From Rhynchospora pubera (Eukaryota > Streptophyta > Magnoliopsida > Poales > Cyperaceae), in NCBI GenBank assembly GCA_028095005.1, contig CM051463.1:65448251-65512250 (forward strand): 64,000 nt of DNA, in the 5' to 3' direction. Below, one piece after another: positions 11,758 to 22,085 of the stretch. The position numbers and the translations under genes are program-made. The notes under the pieces are model-generated. The model ran no database searches, was not told the origin of the DNA, and worked only from the letters and a program-made list of their open reading frames with translations. Each line of letters opens with the position of its first letter. Position 1 is the first letter of the stretch.

Positions 11758-14700
11758 TAAACTAGTAAGAATAGTATAACAAATTTATTTTAATGTTCTT
11801 ACTTTTTTTTTACTCTAATTTCTGGTAGGTTTTCTGTTTTTCACAATTTGGTTGATGGGTGATTTGCTTTCGTTCTTCCTGGACTACAGAGATCTGCTAC
11901 TTGAGGTTTTTCTTTTCTATGTTGCTCTCAGTAATCAAGTTTGGTTGAGGAAATTCTCTCTTCTCTTTTCTTTCCCTGTGCTGATATCACTTTCTTCCTC
12001 TCTTCTGTGAATTTTTTACGCTTGGAGGCATGTAAATAGGCCGCTTCAAAAAAAAAAAAAGAAAAAAAAAGAGGTTGACAAAACTTTTGGGTTGTTGATA
12101 TTGTTTACAGGTATTGCGTGTGAAATTTGGTGTTATTTTAATGCAGATTGTCAAAGTTTATTTTTCAATTTTTGCTATAAGCATTAATCTGTTATTTACT
12201 GTTTTTGTTTATTTATGCAGTTTTCTATCGTCTTTGCTTGCACAAGAAATTGAGAGAAAAAATAGAAATCGAGTTGAGTTAGATCGGCTTACAAAAATTA
12301 TGGTGATTACAGTAGTTTGGCTTCCGTTGAGGTATTTTCTGGATTTCTGCGTGGTTTTCCTTACTTCTAATGTTATCTGAAAGTATAGTCTCATTTATTG
12401 ATGATTCTTGATTTCCATAGTTAGCAGGTTTGGTTGTTGTAGATTAGATATAATCAATTAGCTTCAGTTTATCTGATATGTTGCTTTCTAAATTGAGCTG
12501 CTTTATCGGAAGAAGCGCTTGGAGCATAATTAGCCCTCTATTTTTTTTTGTTCTCATTTTTCTATCTATTGTTGTACAAATTGTACAGTATCTAATTTTT
12601 TCACCCCAATAGATATTAAAATTTAGATATTGTCAATATTCAACACGGTCATAATAAGGTTAGTTTCATTATACTGAGATTCAAGCTCCGATTGTGACAT
12701 TGCAGGTATTTAGCTAGTGGTTTTCTTTTTCGTGGAGTTCTTTTATGTTCACATCGAAATCCATCTCATGTGCAGCACACCACTTAAATCAAAAGCATAA
12801 AGGAATTCCCTCTCCTGTAGTAAGTTATAAATACTTCAATTAGTGATTCCTTGTCTTAGTTTCTGACAATATGCCAGTGAAGAATATCAGTTGGATTATT
12901 ACTGAAAGGAATATATATGCCAACCTTATTTAGACTTATGCCACCTGTCAGAATGGCCCCACAATATTAAAACTGTAGATTTAATTAAAAGTGCGAATTT
13001 TATCGAACATAGATAACAAAAATGAAACTTCTTCTAAAATTATGACTACAAATAAAATTTAGGTAGCTTACAGTTTTCTGTTCGAAATATATACAGGAGT
13101 TCATCATGAAAGTGGAGGTAATACCTGTGCGTAGTTTGCTTTTTGAGGTTATTTACTGTTAGATAAAGTGCACCGAGGGAAGGCCTGTTCTGCAGGTAAT
13201 TGTTATTTGTTTTCACTTATTTAGCCAAGATGAGTTCCAGTCACACTAAGCTGTACAAGCTAACATGTTCAACATGTTTCAAGATGATATAAATGAGTAT
13301 GTCTTATATATGTTAATACTTTTAAATATTATCTTTATTTTGTTACCATTTTTCGAATTTGTATAAATGATAATAGCTTATTATTGTCATATTAGACTTT
13401 CACAGGATGAATTGTTGGGTGCAAAAATATCAACATAAGCACTTCAATTTTTTTCCCTAATTTCGATTATGTTTAATTATTCAATGGACTCTAATTATTT
13501 TTACTCTTTTCAGTTTTCTTGGTAGCAAGTTGCGGATAGACTACTTGACTTTTGCATTGAGTGGACTTGGATGTGAAAGCCTTACCAAGGGTACAATGAT
13601 CATGTATCTTTTATTTTTGTTGTTTAATTAAAATTGATTAATGCATCTGTCGTGTTTTTCAGGAATGAATCTAGAAATTAGTGTTAATTTGACTCACATA
13701 ATCAAATGAAAGGTTCATATGTACTTCATATGCATAAGAAAAGTTAAATAGTAGTTTGCTGATGTCAGTGAATATGATTAAGTCAATATATTAGTTGTTT
13801 TAGGAATTCTATTCTAATTACTATATAGTATACACATATGTTATGTAGAGTAGAATTGTTTTCTCAATTAAAATATCAGTTTATCGTACAACTGTCATCT
13901 AATACTAGCTGATTTTATAAATGGTTTACACATATGAGGTTTGGAACAACAAATGGTTAGCTTGATACATATTGGAAGTATATATTCAAAAAGGTCAGAT
14001 AAGTTTCAAGTGTGAGCGCTTGCTCAATGTGTGACATGCTAGGTTTGGATCTATTTTAAGCTCAGTTCCATGCCTTATTAAAAGTAGTGTTAACACTAAG
14101 AGCAATACAAAAACTAAAAGATACCAGTACTAATCTCAGCAGAACTCATATACTTTAGTGAAGAGGATAATGTTGGCACAATAGCTCAGTTAATGCAATA
14201 AAGCAAAGAGCTGATTAATGGAATAGACTATTTTGCCCTTATTTTTCAAGCTGTGCTGATCAAATTCATGATTTCGTAATTTGATTTGTCATAGAATTTG
14301 GTTAATAATCTATTTACAAAATTTTAGTTATGTACCGAAGTGTTATTAGAGTTACCTTCATGACAATATCAATCTATAATACAGGCAACTGTCATACAGA
14401 CAGCTTAGCAAAGAGAGTGCAATAAGATCTACCGAGTCCCACAAAGAAAAAAAAAGGGTGATGACATGATATGTCTTATTTTTTCCCCCCCTTACCCTCA
14501 GTTTTTTATTTGATAAAATCACAAATTGCATATGTTATAATTCCATCACTATTTTGTTCTCACAATTAGGCAAAAGTCTGTTTAAAAAAAAACTTTTAAA
14601 ATTACAAAATTATTTCGAAACCAGGGATACTCTACCAAGGATATCAACTCCAGAAAAATCTTTAGTTGTCGAACGTCACACCACTGATCTCACCGAATTG

Positions 14701-15645
14701 GGTTTAAATGCAAGCACACTAATTTTGGGCAGTAATCTCAGTTAGGCTCAATTTTGCATTATTATACGGTTTTGGTATAACCTAAGACCCAGGTTAGATA
14801 AATTATTGCACTGCTTCTTTTGATATATATATATTTTTTTTTTGTATTGGCATGAATGCTGATGTAGTTACATTGTTCAGGTACTGATTAGAGAAGAATG
14901 AATAATAGTGCCCTTCTTTCTCTGCTCATGCAAGTAAGGTTTGAAAATACCATTCGGACTATTTAATATGTCAAAATATTGAGCACTACATGTCGAACTG
15001 AATTTTGTACAGCGAATAAAAGTACCATCAAAAAAATTATTTCTATTTCCATGATCTTAGGAACAGGAAACTTGTTAGCCACTTTGTTCAGCTTGGTTGT
15101 TGTCCGTAGCTTTTATTACTCTTCGAGAAATGATTTTTAAAACCATCTCTTGATCCTTTTTTAATCTTTATACCCCATGTAGAACAAATAGAAAATTATG
15201 GCACACTTGCTAAAATGGATCTTAATTGATACTGGCATGAAGGAACTGATGCCAGGAACATCTTTGATAACTACAAAAATAATTAATTGTAATTACATTG
15301 TAGTGTTATCAATAATTTTACAATCTAACAATTGTAATTGCACTGTAGTGTTATCGCAAGATTATTGAAATAAACAAGCATGACATTTAGATGAACAATT
15401 AGTGTACCGAATGTACTACTTTAGTATGATCACCTTATATTGATCCTACTAGGTACCTCTTTGATTTATCTATTTAGCTGGTGTACTCCTTTTATTTTTT
15501 TATCCAAATAGTGTAACCATTTATCCAAATGATAACATTGGACACCCATTTAAAATTATACATATCTGTTGCTGCTTAATTATTTTCTTTCAAAAAAAAA
15601 ATACTGTACTCAACCAAATAATATTATCGCTGCAAGTTAATCTTA
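11758..15645 (+). other. Non-coding, intron-like region upstream of a Helitron-type end
   Basis: I find no supportable gene here. The region has T-rich, GT/AG-flanked stretches resembling captured gene pieces. One is an open segment after TTTATGCAG near 12220, running to a possible donor near 12333. Another is 13515-13590, and another is an open stretch at 14554-14745. None matches a family I recognise. An exact 8-bp inverted repeat AGTAAGAA/TTCTTACT lies at about 11764-11807, just past the satellite edge. Homopurine runs lie at 12048-12072. A Helitron with captured exons would look like this, but I could not identify a convincing 5' TC terminus. Confidence 0.35.
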
Positions 15646-15674
15646 CATCGCGCGGAGCGCGATGCATTAGCTAG
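15646..15674 (+). mobile_element. Helitron-type 3' terminus (hairpin plus CTAG, then host T)
   Basis: A perfect 8-bp stem CATCGCGC/GCGCGATG with loop GGA (15646-15664) is followed by six bases and then CTAG at 15671-15674, with T as the next base. Helitrons of plants end in a short GC-rich hairpin a few bases before CTRR and insert between A and T, so this fits closely. The GC-rich palindrome stands out sharply in AT-rich surroundings. The element would lie to the left of this end. Confidence 0.7.
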
Positions 15675-16272
15675 TTAGGACTAAAATTTAAAAAATGAAT
15701 TGGCAGGACATACGATTAAGGATAAAGAAAAAGTAGATTATGCCTTTATCAGTGAGAAAATATATTAAAATGCGAACCCACCTTTATTTTTGTATATTTT
15801 GATTATTTTCAGTAGCTTTGCCGTATGAAGAAATGCAAGTTTGTGAAATCATCATCAGGTTTTGGTGACTTAATTAATACACTCGATCTCAGGACTCGTG
15901 TTACTACTAGACCTGTTAATTTCATTATGTTTCGAACGTTTTTGTTCTGTTCCGTCTAAACAGAACGTAAAACTAAAGAGAAAATCAGTTTTGTTTTTTA
16001 AAACAGAACAGAAATGAAAATGAAGAAAATAAATAGAACGTTAAACATAATACGAAAATAGACATAAATGAGCTGAAATTAATAGAAATTAAAGGACATA
16101 ATGTTAAACGGAACAAAAATCTGTTTCGTTTGACGAAAAGAAACGGAAACAAAACAAAAAATTTGTTCCGTTACAAAAACAGAACACTCGGTTTTCACTT
16201 ACTACAAGTCTACAATAGGGGCATAGGTATGGGCCCAATGTTGAGAATGGAACTTGTTAACCAAAATATTGG
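15675..16272. other. Intergenic, with a GTTCTGTTCCG/CGGAACAAA-rich repeat relic
   Basis: There is no gene. Between about 15905 and 16190 the motifs TTTGTTCTGTTCCG, AAACAGAACG, CTGTTTCGTTTGACG and TTTGTTCCGTTAC alternate on both strands. This looks like the body of a small hAT-type non-autonomous element, but no clean ends or target duplication can be drawn. Confidence 0.3.
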
Positions 16273-16280
16273 TCTTTTCA
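16273..16280. repeat. Left target-site duplication TCTTTTCA
   Basis: These eight bases are identical to 20416-20423 and directly abut the CCGAAA terminus of the left TIR. Confidence 0.8.
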
Positions 16281-16384
16281 CCGAAATTTTGGATAATAAT
16301 ATTAAAATAATATAATCCAATAAAATTAATATCAATATAATCAGTTTAATATAAATAGTATCGTAAGATCGGAATCCTGGATTC
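16281..16384 (+). repeat. Left terminal inverted repeat
   Basis: This is inverted and nearly identical to 20311-20415. Differences are a one-base indel in the first A/T run and a few substitutions. It ends in the palindromic GATCGGAATCC motif that recurs inside the element. Confidence 0.85.
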
Positions 16385-16385
16385 C

Positions 16386-16480
16386 GAACGTTAGATCGGA
16401 TTCTGGGATTTCGATCTAACGTTAGATCGGATTCTGGGATTCCGATCTAACATTAGATCGGATTCTGGGATTCCGAACAG
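16386..16480. repeat. Three ~31-bp palindromic subterminal repeats
   Basis: Units of TTAGATCGGATTCTGGGATT followed by YCGATCTAAC repeat three times. Each unit is roughly palindromic (AGATCGGAATCC facing GGATTCCGATCT). Related copies occur at 19023-19047, 19469-19482 and 20271-20281, and in the inner edge of both TIRs. Repeated palindromes near the ends of DNA transposons are often transposase-binding sites; that role is inferred here. Confidence 0.7.
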
Positions 16481-16489
16481 TGCTGTAAC

Positions 16490-17229
16490 TCCTCAATTTT
16501 GTCGTTTTTCATGATTTTATTGTACTTCTATTATAAAAATTAATTATATATATATAATTTTAATATTAAATTAATATATTTTATTTTACTTCTATTTATA
16601 AACATTAATTAAATATATAAAATTTTAATATTAAATTAATATATTATAAAATTAATATATTATAAAATTTTAATATTAAATGAATATAACATAATTCTAT
16701 ATTATGAAAAATATTTTAATATTTAAAGTTTTGATATTAATTTTATATGGATGGTTTTATTTTTAATATTAAAAATTTTCAATTATGTTAAATGTTGTAC
16801 ATAATAAGTACATAATACTTTATGTAATAATTTATTTATGGCAATAATTATAATATAAACTTATAATTAAATATTAGATTTATTTCATTTAATTCATAAT
16901 ATAAAAATACAGGAATTATAAGTGTCATCATCGGCAAATATACCATCCCAGCCATCGGTAAATACAAAGTGAACATATACCGTAAATAAGCTGAACATAT
17001 AGACGATCTAAGTGAACACTTACTAACTTAGTTTTATAGAACTTATTTGTTTGTATGTGTTCACTTAGATCGTTTGTATGTTCACTTGGTTTTATGTATA
17101 TGTTCACCATTAGAAGAAGAATTGAATTTTGTAACCATAATATAGATTAGCACACTAAAATAAAAGAAAGGGAAAAATACATGAAAATCATAATATAATT
17201 TAGCACACTAAAATAATAAAAAAGGAAAA
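16490..17229. other. AT-rich interior of the transposon, no gene
   Basis: This stretch is made of runs of TTAATATTAAATTAATATAT and similar low-complexity DNA. A short repeated phrase near 17055-17105 (GTTCACTTAGATCG / GTTCACTTGG) and two near copies of AGCACACTAAAATAA at 17150-17215 are the only structure I see. Confidence 0.5.
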
Positions 17230-17305
17230 ATGTACATAAAAAACCATAATATAAATGAACACACTGAATTTAGTTTGGTACTTAAAAACAAAGTAATAAA
17301 TATAC

Positions 17306-18283
17306 TTAGAGATCTTGATCATCTATATGTTGCAGAATTTCCTCCCACCAGGGTTGATCTTCTTCCGCATTCATTTCTTGTTGATTACTGCCACCATGGT
17401 TGTCGGCGAATTGAGCGGCCTCGTTCCAGAAAGCGGCATCAGGTTGTTGTTCATTACTGGCACCGTGATTTTCAGCGAGTTGAGCTGCTTCGTTCCAAAA
17501 AGCCTCATCATTTTCTTGTTGATTATTCGCAGCCGGGTTGTCTGCGAATTGAGCGGCTTCGTTCCAGAAAGCTTCCTCGGCTTCTTGTTGCTCAATCTCA
17601 GCCATTCTAGCTACTGCAATTTTGCGTTGTTCATCTCTCTTCTTGATTTTTATTAGGCTCTCCTTAATTTTTTTTCCAATTTTTTCTTGTTGCAACCTCC
17701 GGCTCTCTTCGGCGGCCTTTTCTTCCATTCTTCTCCTTTCGAACCATTGTTCTTTCACTCTGAATCTCTTTACAATTTCATCCCTCTCTTCTTGTTTTTT
17801 GTGTTCATCGTAGTGGTCACGCAAAATGGTATCTTTGAAATTGAAAACCTGACCACACTTTGTACAACTCACTGTGTGGTCTCCACGAAAATCGTATATG
17901 CTTTCGTAAACAATCATGGGTGTAGGATCTGGTTTCCACGGTTTGAGTTCCGGCATGGGTTCAGGTTATGTGTAGTACTTTTTATAGAGTTCAGAGTTGC
18001 TCGACTCAGGTTTAGTAAGGTAATGTCGCAATCTCTCCCTGCGGTCTCTTTCTGGGCCACCATGAATGTGCCACTGATAGTGGGTGTATAATGGCCACTC
18101 GTCACCATATTGCGAATGGATATTGTAGTCGAATTTGCGGTAACATTTATTACATATCGCATGATAATCTCCTTTTTCGATCTCATTTGGATTGGCAGGG
18201 GAATGTGTGTAATTTGGCAAGTACTCATGTCGAGTAGATGGCCATTCCCGCACTTCACTGTTGGAGGTATTTCCTTTCTCCAT
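17306..18283 (-). pseudogene. Transposon-borne two-zinc-finger protein with FWNEAAQ repeats, split by one in-frame stop
   Basis: One minus-strand frame runs from ATG at 18283 to the stop at 17306, broken only by a TAA at 17966-17968. It therefore reads as 105 residues, stop, then 219 more (or a 216-residue protein from an internal Met at 17956). The first part holds CNKC...HYQWH and the second CTKC-X13-HYDEH. Both are C2H2-like and preceded by a similar phrase (GDYHAI / GDHTVS), so the finger looks duplicated. A charged, probably coiled-coil segment rich in E, K and R follows. Then come three copies of a ~25-residue unit built on FWNEAAQ-(F/L)-A-(D/E)-N and an acidic WW-containing tail. The start context ACCATGG and a TATA box 65 bp upstream support real transcription. 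I do not recognise the family. It may be a DNA-binding accessory or captured host protein; the stop may be a decay mutation or may be read through. Confidence 0.6.
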
Positions 18284-18346
18284 GGTAGTGAATGTTGAAG
18301 AAAGAAGGATTGAGTGGGTGTGACATATTTTTGCTGAGGAAGAATA

Positions 18347-18356
18347 ATTTTATAGA
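18347..18356 (-). promoter_or_regulatory. TATA box of the zinc-finger ORF
   Basis: The minus strand reads CTATAAAATT here, about 65 bases upstream of the ATG at 18283, which is normal plant promoter spacing once a short leader is allowed. Confidence 0.6.
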
Positions 18357-18408
18357 TCAGTTTAGACTTGCAATTATTTAAAATTAATAAATATAATGTG
18401 ATATCTTT

Positions 18409-18715
18409 TCAGACTTTATCAGAATACGTTTGTCATTTTGCATAGCTTAGGTAGGCATCAGTATACTTTTCAGACTTTATCAGAATACGTTTGTCCTTTT
18501 TGCATAGCTTAGGTAGGCATCAGTATACTTTTCAGACTTTATCAGAATACGTTTGTCCTTTTTGCAGTGCTTAGGTAGGCATCGGTATACTTTTGAGCTT
18601 TTATCAGAGCACACCTGTCCTTTTGCAGTCCTTAGGTAGGCATCAGTATACTTTTGACCTTTTATCAGAGCACGCATGTCCTTTTGCAGTTCTTTTCCAG
18701 ACTTTATCAGTTGCA
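18409..18715. repeat. ~60-bp minisatellite, five copies, upstream of the zinc-finger ORF
   Basis: A unit containing CTTAGGTAGGCATCAGTATA, CTTTTCAGACTTTATCAGAA and a TTTGTCCTTTTGCA-type linker repeats head to tail about five times with a ~60-bp period. The last two units diverge (AGAGCACRC in place of AGAATACGT). The array starts about 50 bp upstream of the TATA box, so it would sit in the proximal promoter. Confidence 0.8.
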
Positions 18716-18719
18716 TGAA

Positions 18720-20220
18720 TTTAATGACATTAAAAATTAATTAAATAAAATTATTTAATAATTTGACTTAATTTAATGTAATAAAATCTTATTTAGTTGT
18801 TTGAAGTAATTAATTTAATTTAATTTCATTTAGTTAATTTAATTTGATTGAGCTATTATTTTTTTAACTACTTTAATTTAATTTACAAAACAATATAAAT
18901 TATTAATTTAATTTTACAATTTTAATTAAAATATAATTATTAATTTACTTAAATTGAAAACAGTAAAAAGAAAAAGAAAAAGTATTGATTTGATTGTGCG
19001 TGGATTCCTCTGACAAATGCTAAGATCGGAATTCTGGATTCCGATCTAATTTAATTTAATTTAATTTATTTAATTTAAATATGTAGCTATTGAATATGTA
19101 ATAATTTAATTTAATTTAACTAATTTAATTTAACTAATTAAATATAATTTCATTTGACTAAGAATTATATTTGAAAAGGATGGAATAATTTAATTTAATT
19201 TAATTTAATTCAACTAATTTAATGTAAGTAATTATATTTGAAAAAATAATTTATTTTAGGTAATGAATTATTTTAATTAATGAATATGATAAAATTAAAA
19301 TCAATTTTAATTACAAAAAATATAATATATATATTTAAATTTTAATTTATTAATTAATATAATTAAAATATTTATAATAAATATTATTAAATAAATAAAA
19401 TAAATAACAGTAAAAAGGAAAAAAGACCAAAAACTGATTTGATTGGACGGTGGATTCCTGACATGCTTAGATCGGAATTCCTGACCTCAATTAGAACCCA
19501 ATTTCAACCCAATTTGAATCCAACCCAAACCAATTTCATTCCAATTTGAACCCAACCCAACCCAATTTGAATAAATCATTCAAATTTTACAATCATTGCA
19601 TTTCACAAACCATTTCACAACTATCAATGAATCAATAATTCAAACATTGCATTTCACAAGCACTTCACAATTTTACAATCATTGTATTTCACAATTTTAC
19701 AATCAATCAATCAATCTACAAGCAATTCACAAACATTTCTATTCAAACAATAATAAAATAAATATATAAAAAAGCTAACCTGGAGTAGAAAGGAATTGAC
19801 TCTCTTCTAAACAATTTTTTACCTACATTTTTAATTAATATCATCAATTATTATCATTTTTCTAATTTTTCTCATATTTAATTATCAAAATCTTAATTAT
19901 TAAAAGCAAAAAAAATAAATTAATTAATTACACATAAATTTTCATATGAATTTTTCTTATTTTTCCATATTTTTAAAATAATTTTACAATTTATTATCTA
20001 TTTTTCTAATTAATTAAGTAGTGAATAAACAAATAAAAAGACAAAAAAAATCTAATATAATTAATAAATTACATATAAACTTAAATTTTATTTTTCCTCA
20101 TTTTTTCAGATTTTTTAAATATTTTTTCAATATTTTCTCTATTTTTTTTATTTAATTAACTAAATTAAAAACTAATAAACTAAATAAATAAATAAATAAA
20201 TAAATAAAAATTAAACTTAC
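18720..20220. other. AT-rich interior of the transposon, no gene
   Basis: The stretch consists of TTTAATTTAATTTAATT-like runs, with two short islands carrying the GATCGGAATTC motif. Around 19495-19740 there is a run of repeated phrases (CCAATTTGAACCCAACCCAA; TTTCACAATTTTACAATCAT). No open frame of interest is present. Confidence 0.5.
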
Positions 20221-20310
20221 TGTGCTCGCGCGCGGAAAGGAGTCCAGAGCAGAGTGCTTCGCACTCGGTTAGATCGGAACCAAGCGCTATATATAGTAAA
20301 GTTTAGATCA

Positions 20311-20415
20311 GAATCCAGGATTCCGATCTTACGATACTATTTATATTAAACTGATTATATTGATATTAATTTTAATGGATTATATTATTTTAATATTATT
20401 TTACAAAATTTTCGG
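20311..20415 (-). repeat. Right terminal inverted repeat
   Basis: This is the reverse complement of 16281-16384, read from 20415 leftward, and shares the same outermost bases CCGAAA. Confidence 0.85.
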
Positions 20416-20423
20416 TCTTTTCA
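20416..20423. repeat. Right target-site duplication TCTTTTCA
   Basis: An exact copy of 16273-16280 follows the inverted CCGAAA terminus (TTTCGG). Confidence 0.8.
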
Positions 20424-20603
20424 AGCCTAGCACGACAACTTGGGCCGAGCTAGAACAAGCTCTTCGGCTCTTTGCACTAAGCCACTAGACTTGAGAGGAA
20501 AGACCAACTAGGCAACTAGAGTAGACAATCCCTCTCTATTCACTTTTCTGTTCATCGGCTCATCGCGTCTGAGCTCACCGTGGACCCACTCATACATGAC
20601 GTC

Positions 20604-22085
20604 ATGATCGCTTCGGCGCTTCGTCGCCTCTACAACTCCGCCTCTGACATTACCAAGCCTCTCTCTCCTCGCCTTACCAAATTCAAGCTCCATCCTCCCA
20701 AATCAGTAATCTCCCATTTCCTAGTGTTCCCCCCCCCCCCCTTTTGCCTTCTTATTTGCATCAATTTCCTCCAACTGATCCACATGATAAATTTTACTTC
20801 GTTTTCTTTGATGTTCAACTTTCCTTAAGTTATAAATGTATCTTATTCGTTACTATTAAACTTTTTATATGTTTGAATTGGGGGGAGCATTGGCTTCCTG
20901 GATCATGCCCATATTCTGTTTGTTGAAATGACAACCTCAGTTACTTTTTCTTTTGCTGATGTAATTCAATAATAAACTTAGTTTACATGAAACATATGTA
21001 CCGAAAAATTACATGCTTTTTGATTCATTAAAAAGATGTAAGCACCTTATTATGTATGACTAGGAGTTTGGTTGACCCTGCGTGCGCTTTGGCTAGTCTC
21101 CAGTAAAATAGTTTTTTGGACTTTGTTTTTACTGGTATGATACAAATGGGTCATTCATAGGTAGAGGTTGAATTTTCTGATGGTACCTCATTCAATCTCT
21201 CTGCGGAGTTTCTTAGAGTACAAAGCCCTGCTGCTGATAGCAAAATTAGATCCGTGGGAGGTGAGAAGGTAAAACCCGTCATCCTTTTATACTTTCATGG
21301 TTTGATTTTTTGGCATTGAATTTCTTTGGAGTCTTTCTAGTAGGTGTGCAAGTGTAGGCCAAATTATTATATACTGTTTCCTCTATTTTTATTGGGGGGT
21401 GAAGCCGTAAACATAAATTTACTTTTCCTGTACTAAGCATGAACAATTTTTCCTTGATTTCTTTTCTGTTTTGTTCGTAAATAGTGCATCAAAAACTCTT
21501 AGCAAATTTGTCGCTGATGCAGGTAATATTTGGAAGGCGCCATGTTGGCATCATGTCAGCAGAACAGATTGGGAATTACGGGGTCAGGTATTTTTCCATT
21601 ATCCTCTATCTTGTACTATGAATTTTAAAAAATTAAAAGGGCAAGAATTACAGTAGCAGATATTGTACACATAGCAACCCATGGAATAATTTGGATAGCA
21701 AATGGATTTTGATTCCCTTCCTCCTTATCTCCCTCATTTTTTGTTCTTTGTCTTTGCTAAGCTTGTTTTATTGCTGCACTGTGTAATTGATGTTTAAGAG
21801 TACTTAATTGAGCCTCGAACATGGCATACCAGGAAAAATACCTGGGTTGATCTAATTTATGTCTCTTTTTCTCTTTACTAGTGATTGCCCTGAAAAATAC
21901 TTGTACTCCACTTCAATGGGTATCTTTGGTTTGACAGGATTCTGTTTGACGACCTGCATAAAACTGGAATCTTCACATGGGACTATTTGCACCATTTAGG
22001 TGCAAACAAGTTTAGTCTCATGAGGAACTACATCAAAACCTTGAAGAGGCATGGTCTTAGCCGGGATCCACGAGTTAAAAAGTGA
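20604..22085 (+). CDS. DUF971 (GBBH-like N-terminal domain) protein, probably organellar, four exons
   Basis: Exons 20604-20705, 21161-21268, 21523-21587 and 21938-22085 join in frame to give 140 residues; all introns have GT...AG ends. Residues 1-30 (MIASALRRLYNSASD...) are rich in Arg, Ser and Leu with no acidic residue apart from D15, like a mitochondrial presequence. Residues 35 to about 115 form a compact DUF971 domain: VEVEFSDGTSFNLSAEFLRV, a VIFGRRHVGIMSAEQIGNYG segment, then LFDDLHKTGIFTWDYLHHLG. The C-terminus is basic. DUF971 is found alone in bacteria, in gamma-butyrobetaine hydroxylases, and at the C-terminus of the plastid Fe-S scaffold HCF101, so a link to Fe-S or carnitine-type enzymes is possible but unproven. 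The upstream ATG at 20595 is followed by a stop within three codons, so 20604 is the usable start. Confidence 0.88.

Larger units (their letters stand above)
16281..20415. mobile_element. 4.1-kb DNA transposon with ~105-bp TIRs and 8-bp target duplication, no visible transposase
   Basis: The left end 16281-16384 and the reverse complement of 20311-20415 match almost base for base. Both begin CCGAAA and run through ATAATATTAAAATAATATAA and TCAGTTTAATATAAATAGTA to GATCGGAATCCTGGATTC. The same 8 bases, TCTTTTCA, flank both ends (16273-16280 and 20416-20423). Long TIRs with an 8-9 bp duplication are typical of Mutator-like elements; hAT elements share the 8-bp duplication but normally have short TIRs. 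Inside are a minus-strand zinc-finger ORF (17306-18283) with a TATA box, a 60-bp tandem repeat, palindromic GATCGGAATCC motifs, and very AT-rich filler (16490-17230 and 18720-20220). No transposase domain is visible, so it is probably non-autonomous. It ends 188 bp before the DUF971 start codon. Confidence 0.85.

Noticed and set aside
12114..12380. 88-residue open frame on the plus strand
   Set aside because: It runs through T-rich, intron-like sequence and is hydrophobic by composition; there is no family similarity and no coding signature.
16281..20415. hAT classification of the 4.1-kb element based on its 8-bp duplication
   Set aside because: The ~105-bp TIRs are far longer than usual for hAT. 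Mutator-like is a better fit, although without a transposase neither is proven.
20580..20828. 82-residue open frame as a separate gene
   Set aside because: Its middle part is exon 1 of the DUF971 gene; the remainder reads into intron 1 past a clear GT donor at 20706.
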